Counted from the first letter of the stretch, positions 26,154 through 35,127 are shown. The stretch is 64,000 nucleotides of DNA from Sporomusaceae bacterium (GCA_018434355.1 JAHDPL010000003.1:62001-126000); one strand, 5' to 3'. Made by a program: numbers and translations. The notes: generated from the letters alone by a model not told the origin.

Positions 26154-27389
26154 TTACAAAGGTGCAATCAAATTGACAATTGGTAAGGTTAATCCTCGCC
26201 TATGCAAAGAATCCTTGGCTTCAGGCAACAATTTTGCCAACTCTTTGATGGAAAGTAAGGTGAGTTGAACATATTTTTGTAAATCGTCTGCCGTTAGAAA
26301 GGGAACCACAACTTCAGCAATATAATCTTTCGTCACAACATAGTTGAATACGGCGCTGGTCCCGGGCATCATACCGGCCCCGCCAACGATTTCATTCAAT
26401 TTGTTCGACATAAAACTGCTGCCGCCGCCGTCTTGACTGATAAGCACGGCCAAATCGGCCAAAATGGCCACTTTTTCCTGGGAAGATCCAGCCGACTTCA
26501 ATTGTTCGCCAAGCTCAGCAATTTTGGTGCCCAGTGCCTGCGTCGTATTTGCCATTCCGTTTGCGATGCGCGGCACGGCATTTTCTTTAAAAAGCACCGG
26601 AACATCGATCGAGGCGCCAGCATTCACGATACTCTGCGCGACAACGAGGTTGTCAAGTTCATTATCGGCACGAACCATAAAGGAACAACCGTCGATATCG
26701 CTCAAATATTTTTCGTTATAAATTTTTCCTTCGATTACAATCGTTGGCAGATCCAGCAAGCCCAGCCGGTCCATAAGGAGTTTCTTTATCCCCAGCGCCA
26801 CGTTTCCTTCCAGATCTTCATTCGGTCCGATTCCTCCTTCGGACGCGTTGACGGTTCCCAGCACCGAAACGGGGATGCCGTCAATATCAAGCACGGCTCC
26901 GGCGATTAGACCGCATGAACCGGGGACGTCTTCGATTCCGAACTGGAAATGTTGCGGAAAATTTTTCACGAACGAATCCAATGCAGCATTGGCAATCGCA
27001 GTCTGCAGCGATACAGGGGCCTCGTGGATTCCTTGCCCATAGCAGCGACCGAAAGCGTCAAACACCAGCGCCTGAGTAAGAACGGCTTCCTGACCGATAA
27101 GGCCCTTGGCCGCCCGCGCCTCCTGCAAGGTGATCCCGCGCCTGGGATACGCTCTGCCCACGCCGCCTGCTTCTGTCTCGACTTCAAAAAAACCGCCGAC
27201 ACCGGCCTGGAAGCGGATATCCTTGATCACCAGAGAAACCCCTGTCGCTGCCTGAAACAGCGCCAGCGCAACGGCCAATCCGGCAGAGTCATCCTGCACC
27301 TGATTGGAATGACTGTGGCAATGTCCGCAGCCGACATGCCCAACGACGCCGAGGATTCCTTTGTCTTGCTTGCTCAATGAAATCTTCAT
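26154..27389 (-). CDS. unrecognised 411-residue protein with N-terminal Cys/His cluster
   Basis: I do not recognise this family. It begins with a distinctive metal-ligand-like cluster HVGCGHCHSH (residues 18-27: His18, Cys21, His23, Cys24, His25, His27) followed by QDDSAGLAVALALFQ. The remainder is rich in Gly and Ala, with motifs such as EDVPGSCGLIAGAV, TVNASEGGIGPNED and SQDGGGSSFMSNKLN, looks soluble and enzyme-like, and has no signal peptide or membrane helix. It lies seven bases after dctM and before the D-cysteine desulfhydrase-like gene in one operon, so it probably acts on the imported substrate. AGGTGA is its best ribosome binding site. Confidence 0.75.
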   Translation of the reverse strand: MKISLSKQDKGILGVVGHVGCGHCHSHSNQVQDDSAGLAVALALFQAATGVSLVIKDIRFQAGVGGFFEVETEAGGVGRAYPRRGITLQEARAAKGLIGQEAVLTQALVFDAFGRCYGQGIHEAPVSLQTAIANAALDSFVKNFPQHFQFGIEDVPGSCGLIAGAVLDIDGIPVSVLGTVNASEGGIGPNEDLEGNVALGIKKLLMDRLGLLDLPTIVIEGKIYNEKYLSDIDGCSFMVRADNELDNLVVAQSIVNAGASIDVPVLFKENAVPRIANGMANTTQALGTKIAELGEQLKSAGSSQEKVAILADLAVLISQDGGGSSFMSNKLNEIVGGAGMMPGTSAVFNYVVTKDYIAEVVVPFLTADDLQKYVQLTLLSIKELAKLLPEAKDSLHRRGLTLPIVNLIAPL

Positions 27390-27396
27390 GCGTCAC

Positions 27397-28686
27397 CTAT
27401 TTTGTCATCAGGGTAGGCAACCAAAGGCTGATTTGAGGAACAAAGGCCAACACTAATGCAGCCAGGCTCATTGCAAAAACGAAAGGGAGTACCGCATAAC
27501 TCAATGTTTCAATGCGAAGTTTGCTTATTCCACAACCGACAAAAAGGTTGACGCCGACCGGCGGGGTTAAGAATCCAATCGATACTGTGACAATCATGAT
27601 AATGCCGAAATGCACCAAGTTAAAATCGAACTTTTGCACTACCGGTAGCAGCAATGGCGTCAGGATCAGAATGTTCGCCAACGCATCCATAAAAGTGCCC
27701 ATAATCAGCAACAGAACGATGATGATGGTGATGAAGACATATTTGTTGGTTGAAAACTCCGTCAACGTACTCACCATAAGGTCAGGAACATTGTAAAACA
27801 TCAGGATCTGACCAAAAGCGGTTGCCGTTGCCACCACAAGAAAAATCGATGAGTTGGTTAGCACAGTGCCTCTGATGATTTCGTAGCCTTTATCCCAGTT
27901 CAGCGACTTGTGGATCAACCCTTCCGCCAGCAGCGCATAGATGACCGCAATCACGCCAGCCTCGGTTGGCGTCGTTAAACCGCCGTAAATGCCACCCAAC
28001 ACAATCACGGGCACAAATAGTGCATATTTGGCTTCATTAAGTGAGTGAAAAAGTTCTTTCAAGCTGGCGCGTTTACCAGCGGCATAGCCCTTTCGTTTGG
28101 CAATGATGTAGCTGGTGAGCATAAGACAAAGTCCAACAAAAACTCCTGGAATTACCCCGGCCATAAATAAATCGCCAACCGACACGCCTGCGACCGTACC
28201 GTAGATAATCAACGGTACGCTGGGCGGAATCATTACCCCTAAACAGCCGGCAGCCGTATTAACAGCTGTTGAAAACGGTTTGTCGTAGCCTTCTTTTTCC
28301 ATCGAGGGAATCATGACCCCACCCACTGCTGCGACAGTAGCGGGGGAAGATCCGCTCAACGCGCCATAAAACATACAAGTCAGAATAGAAATATGCGCCA
28401 TGCCTCCGGTAATGTGTCCGACCAAGCAGCGGGATACTGCCAGTAAACGCTGCGCCATCTCACCTTTTTGCATTATTTCGCCGGCCAAGATAAAGAAGGG
28501 GACAGCCATTAACGGGAACAGATCGAGCGATGAGATCATTTTTTGCATGAGAAAAGCGGATTGCATTTGCTGTTCACCGATAAACATTCCCACAAGAACA
28601 CTCAGTCCGATTGCGATACCGATCGGTATGCTCAGCCCAAGACAAATGGCCAGTGAAAGAAAGATGGCTCCGATGGTCATTTCCAT
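27397..28686 (-). CDS. dctM: TRAP transporter large membrane subunit
   Basis: A 429-residue protein of about twelve membrane helices, homologous to DctM. It has SIPIGIAIGLSVLVGM near the N-terminus, the conserved AAGCLGVMIPPSVPLIIYG and GFLTPPVGVNLFVG, which belong to the duplicated transport motifs of the family. Energy comes from an ion gradient. ATG 28686 is preferred (AGGTGG eight bases upstream) over an in-frame GTG at 28698. It is the third gene of dctP-dctQ-dctM and shares the operon with two putative enzymes. Confidence 0.93.
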   Translation of the reverse strand: MEMTIGAIFLSLAICLGLSIPIGIAIGLSVLVGMFIGEQQMQSAFLMQKMISSLDLFPLMAVPFFILAGEIMQKGEMAQRLLAVSRCLVGHITGGMAHISILTCMFYGALSGSSPATVAAVGGVMIPSMEKEGYDKPFSTAVNTAAGCLGVMIPPSVPLIIYGTVAGVSVGDLFMAGVIPGVFVGLCLMLTSYIIAKRKGYAAGKRASLKELFHSLNEAKYALFVPVIVLGGIYGGLTTPTEAGVIAVIYALLAEGLIHKSLNWDKGYEIIRGTVLTNSSIFLVVATATAFGQILMFYNVPDLMVSTLTEFSTNKYVFITIIIVLLLIMGTFMDALANILILTPLLLPVVQKFDFNLVHFGIIMIVTVSIGFLTPPVGVNLFVGCGISKLRIETLSYAVLPFVFAMSLAALVLAFVPQISLWLPTLMTK

Positions 28687-28716
28687 AATTGACACCACCT
28701 ACCTAAATTAAATAGC

Positions 28717-29217
28717 TCAACTGAATAGTTTAGACGCATCGTCGGTGTCCGTTCCGTCATTTTGTTTATAGATAGTGATCATCCGCTCTACGGTTCGGAA
28801 TGCCATCATTCCCATGCCAAGCGGAATCGCCAGGTACACCCAGTACATTTTTACTTCCATCGCAGCGCTGTTCTGTCCGGTTTTCATTAAGAATAGGATC
28901 ATTTTTACGCCAAACCACACGCAAACGATGTTGAAAATGACAGAGAGCGAATAGGCGATCAATGTTGCAGGCCTGGCAAATCTTCCGCCCCAGAAATGTC
29001 GCACAAAAGTGATTTCCAGGTGACGATCGGCTTTCATGGCAAAACTACAGCCGATATATACAGACCAGATGAACAGATACCGACCCAACTCTTCGGACCA
29101 GTCGAGCGAAAAACCTAAAACATATCTTGTAAAAACCTGAACTGCAATAATCGTGCACATTCCAAGCAAGAAAAAACAAGATAGCAGTTCATCGGCTCTA
29201 TCAAGCAGTTTTTTCAT
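28717..29217 (-). CDS. dctQ: TRAP transporter small membrane subunit
   Basis: A 166-residue protein with four membrane helices typical of DctQ. LDWSEELGRYLFIWSVYIG contains the conserved W.EE..R..F.W motif of the family. It partners DctM and docks the DctP binding protein. GGAGGGATAAAT precedes the ATG. The short C-terminal tail is acidic. Confidence 0.92.
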   Translation of the reverse strand: MKKLLDRADELLSCFFLLGMCTIIAVQVFTRYVLGFSLDWSEELGRYLFIWSVYIGCSFAMKADRHLEITFVRHFWGGRFARPATLIAYSLSVIFNIVCVWFGVKMILFLMKTGQNSAAMEVKMYWVYLAIPLGMGMMAFRTVERMITIYKQNDGTDTDDASKLFS

Positions 29218-29309
29218 GATATTTATCCCTCCGTCTCTCTTCGAGATAAAATGTTCCGGAGGAAGGCCAAGTGTTCTTTCTCCCTCGCTCCGGAACTATG
29301 TTGCGCCCG

Positions 29310-30356
29310 TTATTTTGCCGTTAGTGTTTTTCTGGCTTCATCCAGCACGTCTTTGCCGATTTCTTTCTCAAACTCTTGGTAGATCGCCTCGCATTGTTTG
29401 GCCCAACGGGCTCTTTCCGCCGCAGACAAAACTACTATTTTCAAACCTTTTTTCTTGTACTCGTCCATGATCATCTTTTCATTATCACGAATCAATTTTC
29501 TCTGGTACAGTTTAATTTCATTGAATGTTTCATCAACGATTTTTTTGTGCGCTGGCGACAGTTTATCATAGAAGGGTTTGTTGATCATCACCAAGTGGGG
29601 ACTGTAGATGCTGTTGACAATTGTCATCTGGGTCTGAACTTCATGGAAGTTGTTGAACCAGGCAAGATTGAGGTCGATATCGATGCCATCAACAGTTTTC
29701 TGTTGCATTGCCGTATAAACCTCGCCCCAGGCCACCGGAGTCGGACTTGCGCCCAAGGCTTTCAGCGTGGCGATATGCGCCTTGCTGGCAGTGGAACGGA
29801 TTTTCAGGCCCTGCATATCTTCCATTTTTTCCACAGGCCGCTTGTTGTTGTAGATATTGCGGAAGCCGATCTCGATGTAGCCCAGCCCCAATACATTGTG
29901 CTTTTCCAGAGCACTGGCCATCTTTTTGCCCATCGGTCCATCGGTGATCTTGTCGGTTGACGGATAGTCCGGGAACAAGAATGGCATGTCAAATAGCAAA
30001 AACGCATTGGAAAAAGGCTGGAGGTTGGGTGTGGATGAAGAACCCATCTGGAGCATGCCGGACTGCAGCCCCTCTACGATTTCACGTCCGCCGCCAAACT
30101 TGCCGCTGTCGTAAAGATCGACCTTGATTTCGCCATTACTGCGGCTTTCCACCAATTCCTTAAATTTAATGAACGCCATCCCCATCGGATGCTTGGGGAC
30201 ATTCTCATGTGCCAGTTTGATCACTACGGCAGCTGGTTTTTTCGTATCGGTTTTTGCCCCATCGGCAGGTTTTGAAGAAGATCCGCACCCAGCAATGAGT
30301 GCAACAGTAAGCAAGCAGACAATCAACAGAAATAGAAACCGGCTTTTTCTCAACAT
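29310..30356 (-). CDS. dctP: TRAP transporter substrate-binding lipoprotein
   Basis: A 348-residue DctP-type binding protein. The signal peptide ends in a lipobox LIAGC (Cys24), so it should be anchored to the outer face of the inner membrane. The mature part has the DctP pattern: KLAHENVPKHPMGMAFIKF, GLKIRSTASKAHIATLKALG with the arginine that binds a substrate carboxylate, and GWVYT-like GEVYTAMQQKTVDGID. The ligand is an organic acid, possibly a D-amino-acid derivative or a sulfonate to judge from the linked enzymes. First gene of the operon; divergent from the LysR gene at 30782. Confidence 0.92.
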   Translation of the reverse strand: MLRKSRFLFLLIVCLLTVALIAGCGSSSKPADGAKTDTKKPAAVVIKLAHENVPKHPMGMAFIKFKELVESRSNGEIKVDLYDSGKFGGGREIVEGLQSGMLQMGSSSTPNLQPFSNAFLLFDMPFLFPDYPSTDKITDGPMGKKMASALEKHNVLGLGYIEIGFRNIYNNKRPVEKMEDMQGLKIRSTASKAHIATLKALGASPTPVAWGEVYTAMQQKTVDGIDIDLNLAWFNNFHEVQTQMTIVNSIYSPHLVMINKPFYDKLSPAHKKIVDETFNEIKLYQRKLIRDNEKMIMDEYKKKGLKIVVLSAAERARWAKQCEAIYQEFEKEIGKDVLDEARKTLTAK

Positions 30357-30781
30357 CTACAACACTTCCTTTTCCATTATTATGTCTCTCTGGCCCGACT
30401 TTTTTCGTCCAAACTTTTAATGTAGGTCAAATACACCTGTCATTTGTTTGCCGAAGTAGCTGAGATTTATACGGAATTTAGAAGGAGTGATTTTGGTATG
30501 CCAATATTGATTCTTCTTTCACCATCCCTTCTGCCCAAGATCAGGTTTGCCGCCGGGGGTTGTGTCTATTCGCTGCATGTCGGACAAAGTATTTTAATGT
30601 GTGTTCACTTACAACTTTTCTCCGATTATTCTTCGATAATGAATGAAAATTGCGTCAACACACTATATTCACAGAATAACTCATTATGCAAAATAAGAAA
30701 AATAATTTATAATTATTGATACGATAAGTAAAAACATATAGTGTATTGTCTGGAAAAGACTTTTATGCTGGAGGAAAAGCA
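30357..30781. promoter_or_regulatory. divergent control region between dctP and lysR
   Basis: This 425-base AT-rich gap has no supported gene. It contains an inverted repeat ACACTATAT (30660-30668) with ATATAGTGT (30736-30744), 67 bases apart, and a dyad AATAATT-TAT-AATTATT (30701-30717) that fits T-N11-A. Both could be sites for the adjacent LysR protein. The AT-richness makes chance dyads likely, so the individual sites are tentative. Confidence 0.45.
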
Positions 30782-31702
30782 ATGGAGCAATTACTCACCG
30801 TTTATATCACAGTTGTAGAAAAAGAAAACTTTACTCGCGCAGCTGAAGCTCTTCACATGACACAACCCGCCGTCAGTCAGTACATTCAGACGTTGGAGCG
30901 CACGATGGGAACCAGACTGCTGGAAAGGAACAACAAACAGGTTGTAATGAACAAAGCTGGAGAAATCGTCTTTCATTATGCGAAGGAAATTATGGGCTCG
31001 TATTCACAGATGCAGAAATTGGTAGATGATCTGATGAACAAAGCGGGCGGCAGGTTGGCTATCGGAGCAAGCTATACCTTCGGTGAATATATCTTGCCGC
31101 ATATTGTCGCTTTTTTAAAAAGCAGGTATCCGTTAATAAAACCCAAAATTACGATTGCGAACACAACCAGAATCTCTGAATGGGTGGCAATTCGTCAGCT
31201 GGATATTGGAATAGTGGATGGAGAAGTTAAGCACAAAAATCTTAAAGTTGAGCCATTTGCCGAGGATAAAATGTATGTCGTTGTCTCGCATAGACATGCT
31301 TTGGCTGACAGAAGCGACGTTAAAGTTAGTGATCTGCAAAACGAGACATGGATAGTAAGAGAAGCGACATCGGGGTCCAGGCAAGCCACAGAACAATTAT
31401 TTACTCAGTTGGGGTTTTATCCGGAACGGATCATGGAGTTTGGTAGTACTCAGATCATCAAAGAATCCGTAGAAGCAGGATTGGGGATATCATTGCTTTC
31501 CCACTGTACGCTGCAAAAAGACATTTCGTTTGGGACATTAAAGGTTCTCAAATTAAATTTTACCCCGTTCTTTCGCAAGTTCTCATATGTTCGGCAGGCG
31601 ACGCCATTCTCGACGAAAGCTGCCGAAGTATTCATAGAGATTCTAAAGCGAAACGAAGGCTTTCCGGCATTCTTTTGCAATACTTGGGGGTGCGAACAAT
31701 AA
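30782..31702 (+). CDS. LysR family transcriptional regulator
   Basis: A 306-residue regulator with an N-terminal helix-turn-helix (FTRAAEALHMTQPAVSQYIQ, about residues 18-37) and a C-terminal effector domain of the CysB/CysL type, with GASYTFGEYILPHIVAFL at the start of the binding fold. ATG 30782 follows GGAGG by nine bases; the upstream in-frame start at 30746 lacks such a site. Divergent from dctPQM, which it probably controls. Confidence 0.9.
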   Translation: MEQLLTVYITVVEKENFTRAAEALHMTQPAVSQYIQTLERTMGTRLLERNNKQVVMNKAGEIVFHYAKEIMGSYSQMQKLVDDLMNKAGGRLAIGASYTFGEYILPHIVAFLKSRYPLIKPKITIANTTRISEWVAIRQLDIGIVDGEVKHKNLKVEPFAEDKMYVVVSHRHALADRSDVKVSDLQNETWIVREATSGSRQATEQLFTQLGFYPERIMEFGSTQIIKESVEAGLGISLLSHCTLQKDISFGTLKVLKLNFTPFFRKFSYVRQATPFSTKAAEVFIEILKRNEGFPAFFCNTWGCEQ

Positions 31703-31733
31703 TTCAACAGAAAAAGTTGCCTTCTTTGACAAT

Positions 31734-31765
31734 AAAAAGAATCCCCATGAGGAGATTCTTTTTGT
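31734..31765. terminator. bidirectional terminator between lysR and the hyp operon
   Basis: AAAAAGAATC.CC and GG.GATTCTTTTT form a hairpin with A-run and T-run on either side, between the convergent ends of lysR (31702) and the small gene at 31789. Confidence 0.75.
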
Positions 31766-31788
31766 GATAATGTTTCAATTGATTTTAG

Positions 31789-32094
31789 CTATTGCCCCAA
31801 AAGCTTTTTAATGAACCCGCTGATACTGTGTTGGTGAGGCGCTTCAGTCAATTCGACGGATTCGATTGTATAGCCCGACCCGGTAATCCGTTGCTCAAGT
31901 TCTTGTTGCGTCGCACGTTGCGGATTGAAGTCGACCGAAATCTGACCGTTTTTTTCATCGATTGTCACTTGTAATACACCGGGTGCGCCAATTAAATCTT
32001 GGTAAAGCGCCTGAATTTCTAACGGTTGCTCATTTTTACTGACTTGAAACCGGAGTTGCTGTGTACCTGCTGCACAGCCGCATGTCTTGCACAT
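31789..32094 (-). CDS. small CxxCxC protein at the end of the hyp operon
   Basis: A 101-residue cytosolic protein starting MCKTCGC, a cysteine cluster, followed by a domain whose pattern (about residues 14-75: betas around VLQVTIDEKNGQISVDFNPQ and a helix QELEQRITGSGY) resembles a heavy-metal-associated ferredoxin-like fold, but without its usual CxxC in the loop. ATG 32094 is chosen since AGGAGGG lies eight bases upstream; ATG 32103 touches that site. It follows hypE by 18 bases, so it is probably co-transcribed with the hydrogenase maturation genes. A metal-handling role is inference only. Confidence 0.6.
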   Translation of the reverse strand: MCKTCGCAAGTQQLRFQVSKNEQPLEIQALYQDLIGAPGVLQVTIDEKNGQISVDFNPQRATQQELEQRITGSGYTIESVELTEAPHQHSISGFIKKLLGQ

Positions 32095-32112
32095 TTGGTT
32101 CATCCCTCCTGT

Positions 32113-33117
32113 TCAACAAATACGCGGTAACGGGTCGGAAACCATCACGTCGAGAATTCGGCGACTGCCATAAGGCGTGCGCATAAACAACCGACCGACC
32201 GGTTGAGCAAGTACCCGACCGATGATCGCGGCTTCTTTGCCATAAACGTGGTTTTTCATCGCGGCCAGAATCTGCTCTGCCATCTCGGCGGGGACAATCG
32301 CTGCCAATTTGCCTTCGTTGGCCAAGTATAGCGGATCGAGCCCCAACATTTCACAGACGCCTCGTACAGCGGGTTTGATCGGGATGCTGGCTTCATCCAG
32401 TTCAATGCCGACCCGGCTCTGGCTGGCGATTTCATTCAGTGCCGTGGCCAGACCGCCGCGGGTCGGGTCGCGCAGGACCCTGATTTGTGGGCAGACACTC
32501 AGCATGGCGGCGACCAGGCCGCCGAGCGGCCCACAGTCGCTGGCTAGGTTGGCGGCAAGGCCTAGCTGCTCACGTTCCAGCAAGATCGTCGCGCCGTGGT
32601 CGCCGAGGCTGCCGCTGACAATCACCACATCGCCAGGCGTTGCGTTGCTTCCGCAGATGTCGATGCCGGGGGGAATTTCACCGATACCGGCCGTATTGAT
32701 AAACAACTTGTCGGCTGCTCCCCGGTTGACGACTTTGGTATCGCCGGTCACGACCAGCACGCCGGCTTCCCTGGCGGCATCGGCCATCGAACGAACTATC
32801 GTTTCCAACAGCGACAGCGGCAGCCCGTCTTCGATGATGAAGCCGCAGCTTAGATATAGCGGCCGAGCGCCGCTCATCGCCAGGTCGTTCACCGTGCCGC
32901 AGACCGCCAGTTTGCCGATGTTGCCGCCGGGAAACTGAAGCGGACTGATTACATAGGAATCGGTGGTAAAGGCGGTTTTGCCGGAGAGTATCGGCAAGCG
33001 GGCGGCGTCATGCGCTTCAGTCAGGTAAGGGTTTTCAAAGTGACGGCGAAACAGATCGTTAATCAACGCACCGGTCAGGCTGCCGCCGGATCCGTGGGCC
33101 AGGCTGACGACATCCAT
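32113..33117 (-). CDS. hypE: hydrogenase maturation protein HypE
   Basis: A 334-residue member of the PurM/SelD-like ATPase family. HypE takes the carbamoyl group from HypF, dehydrates it to a thiocyanate on its C-terminal cysteine and passes cyanide to the iron of the [NiFe] site. The start LAHGSGG and the C-terminal PRIC with its terminal cysteine are both intact. The ATP-binding glycine-rich segments VTGDTKVV and DPTRGGLA are present. ACGGAG lies before the ATG. It is 20 bases downstream of hypD. Confidence 0.96.
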   Translation of the reverse strand: MDVVSLAHGSGGSLTGALINDLFRRHFENPYLTEAHDAARLPILSGKTAFTTDSYVISPLQFPGGNIGKLAVCGTVNDLAMSGARPLYLSCGFIIEDGLPLSLLETIVRSMADAAREAGVLVVTGDTKVVNRGAADKLFINTAGIGEIPPGIDICGSNATPGDVVIVSGSLGDHGATILLEREQLGLAANLASDCGPLGGLVAAMLSVCPQIRVLRDPTRGGLATALNEIASQSRVGIELDEASIPIKPAVRGVCEMLGLDPLYLANEGKLAAIVPAEMAEQILAAMKNHVYGKEAAIIGRVLAQPVGRLFMRTPYGSRRILDVMVSDPLPRIC

Positions 33118-33137
33118 AAAAAATCTCCGTTTCTTTT

Positions 33138-34223
33138 TTAATCGACGATATATTTATAATAGGCGGCGCAGGTGCCTTCGCTGGAAACCATGCAAGCCCC
33201 CATCGGTGTTTGCGGTGTGCAGACCTTTTTATACAAGGGGCACTGCGGCGGTGTTTTCAAGCCGCGCAGGATATCGCCGCAACTACAGCCATTTGGTGTT
33301 TGAGTTTCGGTTTCTTTCAGGCCGAACCGCACTGCGGCGTCAAAGCGGGCAAACTCTGGACGAATTTGCAGTCCGGACTTGCGAATCAGGCCGAGGCCTC
33401 GCCAGACACTGTCGGATGGCATAAAGACCCGCTGCAGGATTTCCCGCGCGGTCGGATTTCCAGCATCGGATACCGCACGCGGGTATGCGTTCACGGCGGC
33501 AGGCTTGTCCAGGCGCAGCATTTCGGCAATCAACAGCAGTGCATGCAGGATATCGACGATTTCAAAACCGGCGATCACCGCCGGTTTATGATGTTGTTCC
33601 GCCAGAAACCGATAGGGTTCCAGTCCGATTACGGTGCTGACATGACCTGGGCAGAGGAACCCGTCAACCTGCAGGCCGCTGTCGGCACACAAGGCTTCCA
33701 TGGCAGGCGGCACCAGTTTGTGGGCGGAAAAAACGCTAAAGTTGTTCAGGCCACGTTTGGCGGCATCAAGGATCGTTACTGCCACTACCGGGGCGGTCGT
33801 TTCAAAGCCTACGCCAAGAAATACAACCTGCCGCGCAGGGGTGGCCGCTGCAATTTCCAGGGCGTCCAGCGGCGAATAAAGCACCCGGATATCGTGACCG
33901 GCGGCTTTTTCTTTCAGCAGACTGCTTTGGGTTCCCGGCACCCGCAGCATATCGCCGAAACTGGCCAGGATAACATCTTGGCTCCGCGCCAGCTCGATAG
34001 CGCTATCAATATAGCCTTGCGGCGTAACGCAGACTGGGCAGCCGGGCCCGGACAGCAGCTGCATGTCGGCTGGCAGCAGGTCGCGGATGCCGTGATGGAA
34101 AATCGACATGGTGTGACTGCCGCAGACTTCCATGATCTTGATGGGGCGAGTGACAGCCTGCGCCAGTCTGGCTGTCAGCGAACTGACCAGGTCCTTACTG
34201 CGAAAGGCCTCAGTCTGTTTCAT
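33138..34223 (-). CDS. hypD: hydrogenase maturation protein HypD
   Basis: A 361-residue [4Fe-4S] scaffold protein on which, with HypC, the Fe(CN)2CO unit is assembled. Conserved EVCGSHTMSI and GPGCPVCVTP hold the cysteines of the active region; the C-terminal part has CSCGDILRG and a cysteine-rich ...CPLY..VC...GACMVSSEGTCAAYY for the iron-sulfur cluster. Start ATG overlaps the hypC end by 14 bases, suggesting translational coupling. Confidence 0.96.
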   Translation of the reverse strand: MKQTEAFRSKDLVSSLTARLAQAVTRPIKIMEVCGSHTMSIFHHGIRDLLPADMQLLSGPGCPVCVTPQGYIDSAIELARSQDVILASFGDMLRVPGTQSSLLKEKAAGHDIRVLYSPLDALEIAAATPARQVVFLGVGFETTAPVVAVTILDAAKRGLNNFSVFSAHKLVPPAMEALCADSGLQVDGFLCPGHVSTVIGLEPYRFLAEQHHKPAVIAGFEIVDILHALLLIAEMLRLDKPAAVNAYPRAVSDAGNPTAREILQRVFMPSDSVWRGLGLIRKSGLQIRPEFARFDAAVRFGLKETETQTPNGCSCGDILRGLKTPPQCPLYKKVCTPQTPMGACMVSSEGTCAAYYKYIVD

Positions 34224-34431
34224 CGTGGATTCTATTCAACAGCGCAATCGTTTCCGTCGCCGCCTGTTCGTCAATCACTTTCATGCCGCTACCGGCATGG
34301 ATCAGCACATAATCGCCAACCTTGGCTTCGGGTACCAGCGCCAGCGAAATTCGCCGCTGCACGCCTTCGATTTCGCCGATGCCGCTATATTCATCGCGCT
34401 CCAATAATTTCAAAGGAACTCCTATACACAT
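34210..34431 (-). CDS. hypC: hydrogenase maturation chaperone HypC
   Basis: A 73-residue chaperone that binds the precursor large subunit and, with HypD, the iron ligands. It begins MCIGVP, in which Cys2 is the essential iron ligand after removal of Met1. The rest forms the small beta-barrel with YVLIHAGSGMKVI, as usual. It overlaps hypD and starts six bases from the end of hypB. Confidence 0.96.
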   Translation of the reverse strand: MCIGVPLKLLERDEYSGIGEIEGVQRRISLALVPEAKVGDYVLIHAGSGMKVIDEQAATETIALLNRIHDETD

Positions 34432-34437
34432 GATGGT

Positions 34438-35127
34438 TCATCCCTTCTCTTGCATTGCGGTCCGGGCCAGTTCCTGCCGCTTCGCGGTTACGCATTGCTT
34501 GATCCATTCGGCCAGTTCAGCCAGTCCCGCAGCGGTTCGGCAGGACACTTCGAGGATGGTTGCCTGCGGATTCAACAAAGTTAGATCCTGGTAGAACTGT
34601 TTCAGGCCGAAATCGACATACGGCAGCAGGTCCACTTTATTCAGCACTACCGCGTCGGCGTCTTTGAACATCAACGGATATTTGGTTATTTTATCTTCAC
34701 CCTCGGTGACGCTGAGTAGGCAGAGACGGAAATCTTCGCCCAGATCGAATTCGGCCGGGCAAACCAGATTGCCGATGTTTTCAATGATCAGCAGGTCGAT
34801 TTCATCCAATGCGAGCTGGTCCAATGCGCCTTCCATCATGTTGCCGTCGAGGTGGCAGGCGCCGCGGGTATTGATCTGCACGGCCGGAATCCCTAGTGCG
34901 GCGACTCTTTTAGCATCTTTGGATGTGAACAGGTCGCCTTCGATGACAGCTACCCGCAGATCAGGGCGCAGCAGCGCCATTACACCTTCCAGCAACGAGG
35001 TTTTTCCAGCGCCAGGCGATCCCATCAGATTGATCGTCACGATCCGTTTGGCTGCCAGAAGTTGTTTGTTTTGTGCGGTTTTTGCCTCATGCGCGCTGAG
35101 GATCCTTTGGTTGATGTCAATTTTCAC
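34438..35127 (-). CDS. hypB: hydrogenase nickel incorporation GTPase HypB
   Basis: A 229-residue SIMIBI-class GTPase that helps insert nickel into the large subunit. P-loop GSPGAGKT lies near residue 35, the metal site at the dimer interface is in GACHLDG, and NKVDLLPY is the guanine-specificity motif. It has neither the N-terminal CxxCGC motif nor a histidine-rich stretch, as in many short HypB proteins. The start is GTG 35127 with GGAGGAATCAGTCG upstream; it overlaps the end of hypA by 11 bases. Longer in-frame starts lie inside hypA. Confidence 0.94.
   Translation of the reverse strand: MKIDINQRILSAHEAKTAQNKQLLAAKRIVTINLMGSPGAGKTSLLEGVMALLRPDLRVAVIEGDLFTSKDAKRVAALGIPAVQINTRGACHLDGNMMEGALDQLALDEIDLLIIENIGNLVCPAEFDLGEDFRLCLLSVTEGEDKITKYPLMFKDADAVVLNKVDLLPYVDFGLKQFYQDLTLLNPQATILEVSCRTAAGLAELAEWIKQCVTAKRQELARTAMQEKG

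Noticed and set aside
33210-34433. Open frame of 407 codons on the plus strand across hypD and hypC
   Set aside because: Both hyp genes on the other strand are complete and conserved; the frame is a high-GC shadow without domains.
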